This document shows, piece by piece, positions 8,099 through 16,151 of a stretch of DNA of 28,104 nt. The position numbers were made by a program, and so were the translations under genes. Position 1 is the first letter of the stretch. Each line of letters begins with the position of its first letter. The DNA is from Candidatus Altarchaeota archaeon (GTDB taxonomy: Archaea > Altiarchaeota > Altiarchaeia > IMC4 > QMZM01): NCBI GenBank assembly GCA_015523055.1, contig WALD01000078.1, positions 1 through 28,104 on the forward strand, read 5' to 3'. The notes beneath the pieces were generated by a model. It was not told the DNA's origin. It saw only the letters and a list, made by a program, of their open reading frames with translations, and made no database searches.

Positions 8099-8220
8099 AA
8101 GTGGCAGAGAGAAGAATAGAGGCGGCAATGGGGGGAAGGTAAAACCTCGCAGCGAGGATGGTTCTCAGGAGTTCATGAAAATAACTCTATGATGACTTTA
8201 GATGAACGACGCCGAGTAGC

Positions 8221-8778
8221 CTATTTCTGGTATTTAACAATAAATCTGCACAGTTTGTTGAATGCCTTCATTCTATGGGACAATCTCCTCTTTAATTCTG
8301 GATCTTCTCCAAATGTTTTTTCATGTCCCTCCGGAATGAATATTGAATCATAACCAAACCCTGCCGTTCCTGCTATCCTCGTCCCTATTCTCCCCCTGGC
8401 TATGCCGTCAAAAATCTGCACCCCGTCTATGTCGTGATAGCCGATGGCAGAAACGAATTCGGCCCTTCTATTCTCGGAATTCTCTAGCAGCCTGAGAATT
8501 CCTTCATTCCCTATCCGCTGGAAGACGAATGCTGAATACGGGCCGGGGAAACCATGAAGCTCCTCTATGAACAGCCCTGTATCCTCAACGATGAGTGGCA
8601 CCCTGATTCTGTTGAATACATGCTTTGCCCCTGCCTCGGCAACCCTTCTGACATCATCGTCCCTGATCTCTGGATAGTCCTCCTCCAATCGGACGAATTC
8701 TATCCCAAATTCCCTCCCCACAAGATTCGCCTCCCTTACCTTATGCAGGTTAGATGTTGCGAAGTTTACCCTTGTCAT
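8221..8778 (-). CDS. rdgB: XTP/dITP (non-canonical purine NTP) pyrophosphatase, HAM1/RdgB family
   Basis: House-cleaning enzyme that hydrolyses XTP, ITP and dITP to monophosphates plus pyrophosphate, keeping deaminated purines out of nucleic acids (cytosolic, Mg-dependent). All family landmarks are visible: SNLHK at residues 9-13, VEDTGLF around 64-70 with the metal-binding Asp, GFPGPYSAFV around 76-85, GFGYDSIF at 140-147 and LSHRMKA at 166-172, which recognises the purine. At 185 residues it has normal archaeal length. Start ATG at 8778. It is monocistronic, facing the unknown surface protein gene, with the divergent MFS transporter gene behind it. Confidence 0.95.
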   Translation of the reverse strand: MTRVNFATSNLHKVREANLVGREFGIEFVRLEEDYPEIRDDDVRRVAEAGAKHVFNRIRVPLIVEDTGLFIEELHGFPGPYSAFVFQRIGNEGILRLLENSENRRAEFVSAIGYHDIDGVQIFDGIARGRIGTRIAGTAGFGYDSIFIPEGHEKTFGEDPELKRRLSHRMKAFNKLCRFIVKYQK

Positions 8779-8853
8779 CCTGTGTCAGGATATTATGGAA
8801 TCTCCAGATAAAAAACCACCGGATTTTATTCTCTTACTCCCTATCTATCAGAA

Positions 8854-9954
8854 ATGGACGCTAACACCATCCAGCTTTTTACATATGCGGCAGTGGTGCT
8901 GGGGATTGTCTTCATCCCTCTGCTGGCGGTAGATGTCGGGGCCAGTTATTTTGAGGTGGGTCTTATTGTAGCGGCATATAATCTCACCCTCTTCCTTTCA
9001 TCCTATACCTTCGGCAGGGCATCGGACATATACGGAAGAAGGCTCCTGCTGAGATTGGGCCTGCTGATTTCCGCATTTTCGTTCTTCCTTCAGATATTCG
9101 CAGATAGTATCCTCTCACTCATGCTGCTGAGGGCACTTGTCGGATTCTGCATTGGTATCTACCCCCCGGTGCTGACCGCCTATGTCTATGAGAGGAAGAA
9201 GAGTCTTGGTAAATTCAGTGCCTATGGTTCGCTGGGATGGGCTCTTGGTAGTTTTCTTGCGGGGGTTATTGCCCTCTACGACCAGATATTCATCGCAGGG
9301 TCGGGGATGCTCTTTCTTGCGTTTCTGGTTTCGCTCAGGCTGCCGGACACGAGAACAAAGAGGGTGTATGTTCCGCTCTTCCCGACGAGGCTTATATGGG
9401 AGAATCTGCTCCTTTATCTCCCCTTCCTCCTGAGGCATACCGGGGCCCTTGCCGTCTGGGCGATCTTCCCCCTATTCCTTATGAATCTGGGGGCAGATAG
9501 ATTCTGGATAGGGATAATATACTCAATAAACAGCCTGACGCAGTTCTTCATCATGAGGAAGCTTGACCGGTTTGACGGTGTCTCCCTGTTCAGGGCAGGG
9601 ATAGTGCTGTCGGCACTGGCATTCTTCTCCTTTGGCGTGGTGCAGAATTATTACCAGACTATACCTATCCAGATTGTCATCGGGGTTTCATGGAGTTGCA
9701 TCTATGTTGGCTCCCTCCTGTTTCTGACCGGGAGGAATATGGAAAGAGCAACCTCCATTGGAATTCTAAATTCAATAATGGCCTTCTCCGGGATTCTGGG
9801 ACCGATATTCGGAGGAATCATATCTGAATTCCTTGGCCTGAGGGGGGTCATGTTCTTCGCTGCCCTGCTGACCTTAATAGGGTTTGGGATTAATAGTTTA
9901 TTACGAAAAAATGTCAGACTACGAGGTGGAGCTCTTCCGGAGCGAGGGCTTTAA
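8854..9954 (+). CDS. Major facilitator superfamily transporter
   Basis: Secondary transporter of 366 residues with about eleven to twelve membrane helices. The MFS loop 2-3 motif is present as GRASDIYGRRLLLR from residue 54, and a related GRKMDR-like turn (MRKLDRFDG) recurs at the start of the second half. The chain is shorter than the usual 400, with compact loops. Substrate cannot be predicted; drug- or sugar-efflux-type MFS proteins share this shape. The gene extends 44 bases past the alaS start codon in another frame, so the two probably share a transcript even though they need not be functionally linked. The region is rich in T and C on the coding strand, typical of membrane protein genes. 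Confidence 0.88.
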   Translation: MDANTIQLFTYAAVVLGIVFIPLLAVDVGASYFEVGLIVAAYNLTLFLSSYTFGRASDIYGRRLLLRLGLLISAFSFFLQIFADSILSLMLLRALVGFCIGIYPPVLTAYVYERKKSLGKFSAYGSLGWALGSFLAGVIALYDQIFIAGSGMLFLAFLVSLRLPDTRTKRVYVPLFPTRLIWENLLLYLPFLLRHTGALAVWAIFPLFLMNLGADRFWIGIIYSINSLTQFFIMRKLDRFDGVSLFRAGIVLSALAFFSFGVVQNYYQTIPIQIVIGVSWSCIYVGSLLFLTGRNMERATSIGILNSIMAFSGILGPIFGGIISEFLGLRGVMFFAALLTLIGFGINSLLRKNVRLRGGALPERGL

Positions 9955-12664
9955 GAGAAGGAGATGCAGGAAATGTGGAAGGGCGTTCTGGTCGCTGGGT
10001 GATAGAGACATCTGCGGGGAGCCGCCGTGTGAGGAATACAGATTCATTGGTAATTCCCCTATAAAGAAAAAATTCTCCCTCCATGAGATGAGAGAATTCT
10101 TTCTCTCGTTCTTCGAGAAGAACGGCCACACGCGCATTGCTCGCTATCCGATTGTTTCCAGATGGCGGGACGATACATTCTTCACCATAGCATCAATATC
10201 CTGCTTCCAGCCGTGGGTTATGAACCGGACTATGGAACCTCCTGCAAACCCCCTGACGATGAGCCAGCCCTGTCTTCGCTTCAACGACATCGACAATGTA
10301 GGCAAGACCGGTCGCCACCTGACCGAATTTGAGATGATGGCCCATCACGCCTTCAATACTAAAGGGAAGTTCGTCTATTTTAAGGACAGGACGGTTGAGC
10401 TCTGCAATAACCTTCTCCTGAACCTGGGAATCCCGCAGGAGGAGATTACCTACCTGGAGGCTGACTGGTCTGGGGGCGGGAATTCAGGGCCGTGTTTTGA
10501 GGTAATAGTTGGGGGGGTAGAACTTGCAACCCTGGTTTTTATGATGTATGAAAATACCTCTAAAGGCAAACAGGAGATGCCTATGCAGGTTGTTGATACC
10601 GGCTATGGCCTTGAAAGATTCACATGGTTATCACAGGGCAGTCCATCCGCTTATGAGGCAATCTTCGGCAGGGTTCTGGAGAGGCTGAAAAGGGAATCAG
10701 GTGTAGTGCCCAATTCTGACATACTTGCAGAGTATTCCATGACAGCAGGAATGATGAGCGTAGAAAGTAGATATGATTTGAACACCCTCCGGAAAAAGGT
10801 GGCAGAGAGGCTAAAAATTCCACTCGACAGGCTCACAGAAAATATCTCCCCTATGGAAAACCTCTATGCAGTCTGCGACCATACCCGGGCATTAATGTTC
10901 ATGCTCAACGATGGGGTGGTTCCTTCAAATGTTAAGGCAGGATACTTCGGCCGCCTTCTGGTCAGGAGAAGTATCCGTTCCCTTAGAAATCTGAATCTCT
11001 CCCTGTCCCTCCAGGATATAGTGGGCTGGCAGATTGACTACTTTGCAAAGGACTTCCCAGAGATGAAGGAGAACAGGGACGAAATCCTCAAACTGGTCGC
11101 AGTAGAAGAGGATAGGTATGATAACACTGTGAAAAAGGGCAAACGGATTGTTAGTAAGTTCGGGAAAAGAATAACCCGGGAGGACCTTATAACCCTCTAT
11201 GACACCTACGGCATGACCCCCGAACTCGTAAAGGAATTCTCAGAACAGCAGATAAAAATCCCCGATGATTTCTATATCCGGGTAGCTGCAAGACATGAAA
11301 AACCGAAGGAGAAGAAAAAAGCAAACACGAAGATAAAGCTTCCGGAAAACATTTCTCCAACAAAGCTCGGATACTACGAGGACCAGAACATAAAAGAATT
11401 CAACGCGAAAATTCTTTCAATCATCAATAATCAGGTAATCCTCGATAAAACCTACTTCTATCCGGAGGGAGGGGGTCAGGAATCCGACCTCGGCACGATG
11501 GATGGCCTTCCGATAGAGAAGGTAACAAAGGCCGGACGGGTCATCCTGCACAAACTGGAAGATGTCGGTTCCCTGAAAGAGGGCCAGACAGTAAAATGCT
11601 CCCTGAACTGGAACAGAAGGCTGCAGTTGATGCAGCACCATACCGGTACCCACATCATAAACGGAGCCGCAAGAAGGGTTCTCGGCAACCACATCTGGCA
11701 GGCAGGGGCCCACAAAAGTGAAGATCTGGGCAGATTAGACATAACCCACTACGCCGGCCTCAGCAACGAAGAGATGGAAAGGATAGAGGACCTCTCTAAC
11801 CAGGTGGTAAAGGAGAACAGGCCTATTGACATAAGGTTCATGCCCAGAAACAGGGCAGAGGAGAGATATGGATTTAGAATCTACCAGGGTGGTGCAGTCC
11901 CTGGCAAGGACATCCGCATCGTCAACATAAAGGGTTGGGATATTGAGGCATGTGGTGGAACCCATTTCAGCAGGACGGGGGGGGTGGAGGAGATAAAGCT
12001 AATCAGGGCTAGGAGAATTCAGGACGGGGTCCTGAGGCTGGAATTCAAGGCCGGGGAAGCGGCACGGAGATACAGGGAAGGGATAAAGGGAATCAGTAAA
12101 AGCATAGATGCGACCGAATCCAACCTCAAGGAGATCGCCTCAGTCTTTTCCGTTCAGATAGAGCAGCTTCCGAAAACCATTGAAAGATTCAGAAAGGAGT
12201 GGGAGGAGCAGAGAGAAGAACTGGAGAGGATGGGTGCAGCCCGGCAATACAAGGAAATTCCGCAGGGGAATTCAGCAGAATCAGCCAGAAAACTTTTTGA
12301 GGGCTGGAAGTCCCAGAAGAAGGATATTGAAAGATTGAGATACTCCCTGAAGGACGAAGTCCTGCAGAGAATCAAAGGAAGGTCTGGCATCATTAAAGAG
12401 ATAACATCCTGTCTTGACATCAAAACCCTGACCGAGATAGCAAACTCAGCGCTCGGAAAGGAATGTCTCCTAATCCTTGCAAACAAATCAGGAGACAAAA
12501 CAAGCATAGTAGTCGCCTCTTCCTCCGCCCATAATGCAGCAGAGATAGCAAATAAACTCTGTAAGAAACTCGGCGGCGGAGCTCATGGAAACGAAAAGCT
12601 CGCTGTAGGAGGCGGCTCCTCAAAGAACATAGAGAAGATTATAAGGGAATTCACGCCGAAATGA
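9911..12664 (+). CDS. alaS: Alanyl-tRNA synthetase, archaeal type
   Basis: Charges tRNA-Ala with alanine and edits mischarged Ser/Gly-tRNA-Ala. It has archaeal architecture: an N-terminal Cys-rich zinc element (CRKCGRAFWS ... CGEPPCEEY) before the class II catalytic core, then a tRNA-recognition region, an editing domain and a C-Ala domain. The editing-site zinc ligands are visible as H577-T-G-T-H581 and C681-GGT-H685. C-Ala ends with the GGGAHGN loop at about 888-894. Length is 917, as expected. I start at the ATG at 9911 (MSDYEVELF); an upstream non-ATG codon at 9884 would add nine residues without homology value. It overlaps the MFS gene by 44 bases and the following Memo-AMMECR1 gene by four (ATGA), so translation of the next gene is probably coupled. 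Confidence 0.95.
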   Translation: MSDYEVELFRSEGFKRRRCRKCGRAFWSLGDRDICGEPPCEEYRFIGNSPIKKKFSLHEMREFFLSFFEKNGHTRIARYPIVSRWRDDTFFTIASISCFQPWVMNRTMEPPANPLTMSQPCLRFNDIDNVGKTGRHLTEFEMMAHHAFNTKGKFVYFKDRTVELCNNLLLNLGIPQEEITYLEADWSGGGNSGPCFEVIVGGVELATLVFMMYENTSKGKQEMPMQVVDTGYGLERFTWLSQGSPSAYEAIFGRVLERLKRESGVVPNSDILAEYSMTAGMMSVESRYDLNTLRKKVAERLKIPLDRLTENISPMENLYAVCDHTRALMFMLNDGVVPSNVKAGYFGRLLVRRSIRSLRNLNLSLSLQDIVGWQIDYFAKDFPEMKENRDEILKLVAVEEDRYDNTVKKGKRIVSKFGKRITREDLITLYDTYGMTPELVKEFSEQQIKIPDDFYIRVAARHEKPKEKKKANTKIKLPENISPTKLGYYEDQNIKEFNAKILSIINNQVILDKTYFYPEGGGQESDLGTMDGLPIEKVTKAGRVILHKLEDVGSLKEGQTVKCSLNWNRRLQLMQHHTGTHIINGAARRVLGNHIWQAGAHKSEDLGRLDITHYAGLSNEEMERIEDLSNQVVKENRPIDIRFMPRNRAEERYGFRIYQGGAVPGKDIRIVNIKGWDIEACGGTHFSRTGGVEEIKLIRARRIQDGVLRLEFKAGEAARRYREGIKGISKSIDATESNLKEIASVFSVQIEQLPKTIERFRKEWEEQREELERMGAARQYKEIPQGNSAESARKLFEGWKSQKKDIERLRYSLKDEVLQRIKGRSGIIKEITSCLDIKTLTEIANSALGKECLLILANKSGDKTSIVVASSSAHNAAEIANKLCKKLGGGAHGNEKLAVGGGSSKNIEKIIREFTPK

Positions 12665-14163
12665 ATTTCGACCGTCGCATGGCAATAATCATGGGAGGTG
12701 TTTTATTTACAGCCTTCATATTCTTAATTATTCAGATAATCCCCGGGAATGAACCTGTAACAAGCAGTAGTGCAACCTCCGAGGAAACCACAATAACCAT
12801 GGAGAAAAAAGTAAAGGAACCGGACCTCGCAGGAACTGGCTGGTATCCCGGCGACAGGGAAGATCTTAAAAGCATGCTTGATTCCTTTCTCTCCAATGCC
12901 AGAAAGGAGGACATAAATATCAGGGCATTAATCTGTGCTCACGCTGGCTATATGGCATCCGGCCAGACGGCAGCATTCAGCTACAAGCAACTGGAGGGCA
13001 CTACCTTCAAAAAAGCTATAATCCTCGCCCCCTCTCACAGCCACCCCATCCATGGAGGAGTCGTCTCTGATTACACACACTTTGACACGCCATTGGGCGA
13101 GCTGAAGGTTTCTCCCCTCAACGAGGAAATGCTGAGGAATTCCCTTATTGCACAGGACAACGCCCCCTTCTCGCAGGAGAATTCTATTGAGGTCCAGCTT
13201 CCATATCTGAAAAAAGTCATGCCCGACATAGAGATAGTCCCTATCATCATCGGACAGATGAGTAAAGAGGAGATTCGGCAGCTGGCTGAATTCCTGTCCG
13301 GCTACCTCAATCAGGACACCGTTCTCCTGACAAGCACCGATTTATCCCATTATCATCCCTATGATGAGGCAGTTTCATTGGACAGGGAGAGTATAGATGC
13401 CATCCTTGCCTTAGACTTCAACAAAGTTGCCAGGGGCGAGATGTGCGGCCTTTTTCCCGTTCTGATAACAGTGGAAATAGCAAAACTCAAGAACTGGAAG
13501 ACCAGGCTCCTTCACTATGAGAATTCTGGTGATGTTTTCGGGGACAGAAGCAGAGTAGTCGGCTATCTTGCACTTGCCTTCTATACCGATAGGGAATCCC
13601 GGGAAGAATCCCCCGGCCCCCTCAACAAGAGCGAGCAGCATTACCTCCTCAATCTAGCCAGAGAAACCGTAGAGGAATATGTCCGGGATAGGAAGACTCT
13701 CCAACCCGGCACAGACAATCCTAGAATGAAAGAGAAAAAGGGCACATTCGTAACCCTCGAAAAGAAAGGTCAGTTAAGGGGATGTATCGGACACATCCGC
13801 GCAGTTCAGGAACTATATCTCGACGTCCGCGACAACGCAATAAACGCTGCAGTCAATGACCCGCGCTTTCCGGCAGTAAGACCCGATGAACTTGACGAGA
13901 TAGAGATAGAGGTTTCGGTTCTCACAACCCCTGAACCCACAACCGTGGATGAAATTCAGCCAGGCAAGGACGGCATAATCCTTGAGCTTGGCGCCAGCGG
14001 AGCCACCTACCTCCCCCAGGTATGGGAGCAGATTCCAGACAAGAGAGAATTTCTCACCAGCCTCTGCCGAAAGGCCGGCCTTTCAGGGGACTGCTGGAGG
14101 GACCCAGAGGTAAAACTCCATCGCTACAGGGTGCAGGCATTCAGGGAGTCGGAGTTTCAATAG
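12661..14163 (+). CDS. Membrane-anchored Memo (MEMO1) - AMMECR1 fusion, AmmeMemoRadiSam system proteins B and A
   Basis: One 500-residue chain with an N-terminal membrane segment (about 9-27, basic residues before it), a Ser/Thr-rich linker (about 32-46), a Memo domain (about 55-310) and an AMMECR1 domain (about 325-498). Memo resembles metal-dependent class III extradiol dioxygenases; its pocket residues correspond to H94 (AHAGY), H126 (PSHSH) and C262 (GEMCG), and STDLSHY follows the same pattern. AMMECR1 carries its hallmark LRGCIG at 372-377. In prokaryotes the two proteins associate with a radical SAM enzyme, which is not seen here. The topology implies both domains face outside the cell, which is unexpected. 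The gene overlaps alaS by four bases. Domain identity is firm; the function of the system is not known to me. Confidence 0.9.
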   Translation: MNFDRRMAIIMGGVLFTAFIFLIIQIIPGNEPVTSSSATSEETTITMEKKVKEPDLAGTGWYPGDREDLKSMLDSFLSNARKEDINIRALICAHAGYMASGQTAAFSYKQLEGTTFKKAIILAPSHSHPIHGGVVSDYTHFDTPLGELKVSPLNEEMLRNSLIAQDNAPFSQENSIEVQLPYLKKVMPDIEIVPIIIGQMSKEEIRQLAEFLSGYLNQDTVLLTSTDLSHYHPYDEAVSLDRESIDAILALDFNKVARGEMCGLFPVLITVEIAKLKNWKTRLLHYENSGDVFGDRSRVVGYLALAFYTDRESREESPGPLNKSEQHYLLNLARETVEEYVRDRKTLQPGTDNPRMKEKKGTFVTLEKKGQLRGCIGHIRAVQELYLDVRDNAINAAVNDPRFPAVRPDELDEIEIEVSVLTTPEPTTVDEIQPGKDGIILELGASGATYLPQVWEQIPDKREFLTSLCRKAGLSGDCWRDPEVKLHRYRVQAFRESEFQ

Positions 14164-14205
14164 ATCTTATCGCGGATAACAGCAGGGAAAAAAAACCAGG
14201 GAAAT

Positions 14206-14934
14206 CTACTCTCTCCCAAAAATTCTCAGCACATTCTCCCCCTCTTCCGTCAGCGATAACCTTGCAGCCCTCCTCTGTCCCTCCATCCCCACCCATCTTC
14301 TCTCCAACAATGGCCTCAAAAACTGCCTCCTGAACAGCACATGCAGGGCCTTGTTATTCAGTTCCTTTTCTCTCTCGTCCTTATCCCTCAGTAATCCCCT
14401 CTCCACCAGCTCTCTGCTGAGCGTCTTCTGGCTTGTTCTCTCATACCCGTTAATAATTCTCAGCGCCTCCACCAGTCTCTCCTCCGGCGGGCTTATCCTG
14501 TATTCGGGCAGGGGAATGACCTTCCTGTACCCACTTGTAGATTGTTTCTTGACCCTGTTCTCGTACCTCTCAGGAACGACATAATAAGGAGTCGCATTAA
14601 ACATCATCGCCGCTATCGTCCCTGCAATGCCCGGTAGCTTCCCCCCTGATGAAATATTCACAAATACATTATTCCCTTGCTCCCTCTTCAGAATCTCGCA
14701 GAATCTGGACATAATCTCATGAAAATTATCCCACCGATCATAGCCCTCCACTATCACCTCAACGCCACTGTCAAGCCCCGCCTTCACCTCCTCTAGAAAG
14801 TAGTTGTCTATTGCATCCCTGTAGTCAGGGGCCAGCAGGTAAACCCTGTCTGCCTTATATTCCTTTAAAGGCAGTGTAGCCCTGTCAATCTCCAGTCCTA
14901 TCGGAATGATGTGTACATTCAGTATCGCCTTCAT
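14206..14934 (-). CDS. CARF-like sensor with C-terminal winged helix (HFX_2341/DUF6293-type regulator)
   Basis: A 242-residue two-domain regulator. Residues 1 to about 140 form a Rossmann-like CARF-type domain: HIIPIGLEIDR at the first strand, a YLLAP strand, and VNISSGGKLPGIAGTIAAM, the conserved strand-loop-helix that binds cyclic oligoadenylate in CARF proteins. Residues about 150-242 look like a winged helix (TSQKTLSRELVERGLL ... ARLSLTEEGENVLRIF). This matches the archaeal HFX_2341 family, related to Csa3. No CRISPR array or cas gene is in the window. It is monocistronic, converges on the Memo gene, and its upstream region has a 20-base direct repeat and a 14-base palindrome that could be operators. 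Ligand binding and DNA target are inference. Confidence 0.75.
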   Translation of the reverse strand: MKAILNVHIIPIGLEIDRATLPLKEYKADRVYLLAPDYRDAIDNYFLEEVKAGLDSGVEVIVEGYDRWDNFHEIMSRFCEILKREQGNNVFVNISSGGKLPGIAGTIAAMMFNATPYYVVPERYENRVKKQSTSGYRKVIPLPEYRISPPEERLVEALRIINGYERTSQKTLSRELVERGLLRDKDEREKELNNKALHVLFRRQFLRPLLERRWVGMEGQRRAARLSLTEEGENVLRIFGRE

Positions 14935-15050
14935 ATTGCCCCATTAGTATTTAAGAATTTATCGTTTTTGATTTTTACCAAAAGATAAAGAATTTTACAT
15001 ATCCTCCTCTTGCGACAGATAGACATTATCATCCCTTAATGCGACAGACC

Positions 15051-15095
15051 CAGAATTCCTGTTCTATGAACCGAGCAGAATTCCTGTTCTATGAA
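15051..15095. repeat. Perfect 20-base direct repeat carrying GAATTC
   Basis: CAGAATTCCTGTTCTATGAA occupies 15051-15070 and 15076-15095, separated by CCGAG, period 25. Both copies contain GAATTC. It lies in the 206-base gap between two minus-strand genes. Confidence 0.85.
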
Positions 15096-15107
15096 TCCAA
15101 CCAACTG

Positions 15108-15121
15108 TAGACTATAGTCTA
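15108..15121. promoter_or_regulatory. 14-base perfect palindrome, possible operator
   Basis: TAGACTATAGTCTA is fully self-complementary and lies 13 bases after the 20-base direct repeat, between the PC4-like gene and the CARF regulator gene. A symmetric site this long is a reasonable dimer-binding operator, but its distance from the regulator start (about 175 bases) is large. It could instead mark the 3' end of the PC4-like transcript. Confidence 0.4.
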
Positions 15122-15140
15122 TAAATCAAACCGATAGACT

Positions 15141-15368
15141 CTACCTGCTGGATACCTCCTGTATTTTCTCTATCAGCTGGGACACGAATTCTGCATCGTC
15201 GGGAAATCCTACACCCTTCTGATACCTTTTTTCACCCTCGGGGGAATAGTATCCCTTGGATATATTCAAAAAAACATTCTCGTCAGGCATTGCCCTCTTT
15301 TTGGATATCTCAAGAAATTTGTTCTTTCCATAATCCATGGTTTCTATTGCTATGGTCTCATAGTCCAT
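15141..15368 (-). CDS. Small PC4-like protein (putative ssDNA-binding transcription cofactor)
   Basis: A 75-residue basic/acidic protein. The run NVFLNISKGYYSPEGEKRY followed by FPDDAEFVSQLIEKIQEV resembles the PC4/YdbC fold: paired strands with a Gly/Pro-Glu-Gly turn, then a C-terminal helix that mediates dimerisation. PC4-like proteins bind single-stranded DNA and modulate transcription. The match is by eye and short, so the family call is moderate. ATG at 15368 is preceded by GGTGG nine bases upstream as a possible ribosome binding site. The upstream AT-rich gap is shared with the divergent pilin-like gene. It might be co-transcribed with the CARF regulator gene 206 bases downstream, but the palindrome between them argues against that. 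Confidence 0.6.
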   Translation of the reverse strand: MDYETIAIETMDYGKNKFLEISKKRAMPDENVFLNISKGYYSPEGEKRYQKGVGFPDDAEFVSQLIEKIQEVSSR

Positions 15369-15421
15369 TTTAATCCACCAGTTTCTTATTTTAATAAATT
15401 TTACATTCTTCTAATAAATAG

Positions 15422-15430
15422 CTATATTAA
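15422..15430 (+). promoter_or_regulatory. Putative TATA box for the first pilin-like gene
   Basis: CTATATTAA lies 26-34 bases before the ATG at 15456, the right distance for a leaderless or near-leaderless archaeal transcript. The whole 87-base divergent gap is AT-rich. Confidence 0.45.
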
Positions 15431-15455
15431 TAGATAAGTGAGATAATTAATAAAG

Positions 15456-15899
15456 ATGTTGAAAAAAGGACAGGCATCGTTGGAATATATGATTATATTG
15501 GCCCTCGCCCTTGGTGTGTTTTCTGCAATTCTATACGTAAGTACCTCCCTCATTGTCAGTTCAAGCACACAGCTTGGGGTTGATTCCGCTCTGAGAGCAG
15601 TGCAGGAAATCAAAGAAGCCAGCGACTTTATCTACATCCGGGGGCATCCATCAAAGACGCAGATAGAAGTGAGAATTCCTGGCAACATAGAAGATGTTTC
15701 GATAGCGAATTCTGTAGTTAGGTTGCGTGTATCGGTTGCTGATTCCTATACCGACATCTACAAGGTGACCAAGGGCAACATGGTAAGTGATATCTCGTCC
15801 ATCTGCCCCGGGGCGCCCTGCAGGGAGGGCTATTATGTTCTTTCTGTGGAATCCCTCCCCCCCGACAGCCCTTATGATGTCAATATTACGGTGGAATAA
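15456..15899 (+). CDS. Pilin-like protein with class III signal peptide
   Basis: A 147-residue protein starting MLKKGQASLEYMIILALAL, a textbook archaeal class III signal peptide: short basic leader, predicted cleavage between Gly5 and Gln6 by an EppA/PibD-type prepilin peptidase, Q-x-S-x-E-Y motif, then one hydrophobic helix (about 10-31) that would build a pilus core. The rest is a beta-rich extracellular domain ending with a CPGAPC pair of cysteines and ITVE. No sugar or ligand motif is recognised. It heads a cluster of surface proteins with related N-termini. Its last codons and stop lie in a 24-base unit that is tandemly duplicated just downstream. Confidence 0.85.
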   Translation: MLKKGQASLEYMIILALALGVFSAILYVSTSLIVSSSTQLGVDSALRAVQEIKEASDFIYIRGHPSKTQIEVRIPGNIEDVSIANSVVRLRVSVADSYTDIYKVTKGNMVSDISSICPGAPCREGYYVLSVESLPPDSPYDVNITVE

Positions 15900-15931
15900 G
15901 ATAAGTTTATTACGGTGGAATAAGATAAGTT
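15884..15931. repeat. 24-base perfect tandem duplication across the pilin gene stop codon
   Basis: The unit beginning TATTACGGTGGAATAAG runs 15884-15907 and is repeated exactly at 15908-15931. The first copy encodes the final residues and TAA stop; the second is untranslated. With no mismatch, the duplication looks recent or maintained by slippage. Confidence 0.9.
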
Positions 15932-16027
15932 GATATCCTGTATTTATAATGCAAGGTTGCAAATAAATTACGTGAGATAAATGATTGCCGGAAAAATTGA
16001 GGTACTCCGGAATATAAAACTGCAGGT

Positions 16028-16110
16028 GAGTTTAAAAATTTGACTGGAAATAATACGCCTCCTCTGAAGGGGGATGAAGATCAAATCCCCGGATAGCCGC
16101 CATTGATGGC
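16028..16110 (+). other. Intergenic segment with a TATA-like element and two short dyads; possible small RNA or leader
   Basis: Within the 246-base gap after the first pilin gene, TTTAAAAATT (16031-16040) resembles a TATA box. It is followed by a 6-base stem GGGGAT/ATCCCC (16070-16075 with 16085-16090) and by the dyad GCCATTGATGGC (16099-16110). No open reading frame and no C/D box pair fits. A small RNA is possible but unproven. Confidence 0.25.
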
Positions 16111-16115
16111 ATAGG

Positions 16116-16124
16116 TTATAAATG
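16116..16124 (+). promoter_or_regulatory. Putative TATA box for the second pilin-like gene
   Basis: TTATAAATG lies 28-36 bases before the ATG at 16152 and is the clearest TATA-like sequence in the gap. Confidence 0.5.
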
Positions 16125-16151
16125 GGAGAGCGAATATACTAACGAGTGGAA

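Noticed and set aside
8180..8220. ATGATGA followed by ATGA between the surface protein and pyrophosphatase genes, resembling C boxes of a C/D RNA
   Set aside because: No CTGA D box lies at the needed distance on this strand, and the only nearby stem (CCTCG/CGAGG at 8145-8157) is outside. Not enough for an RNA call.
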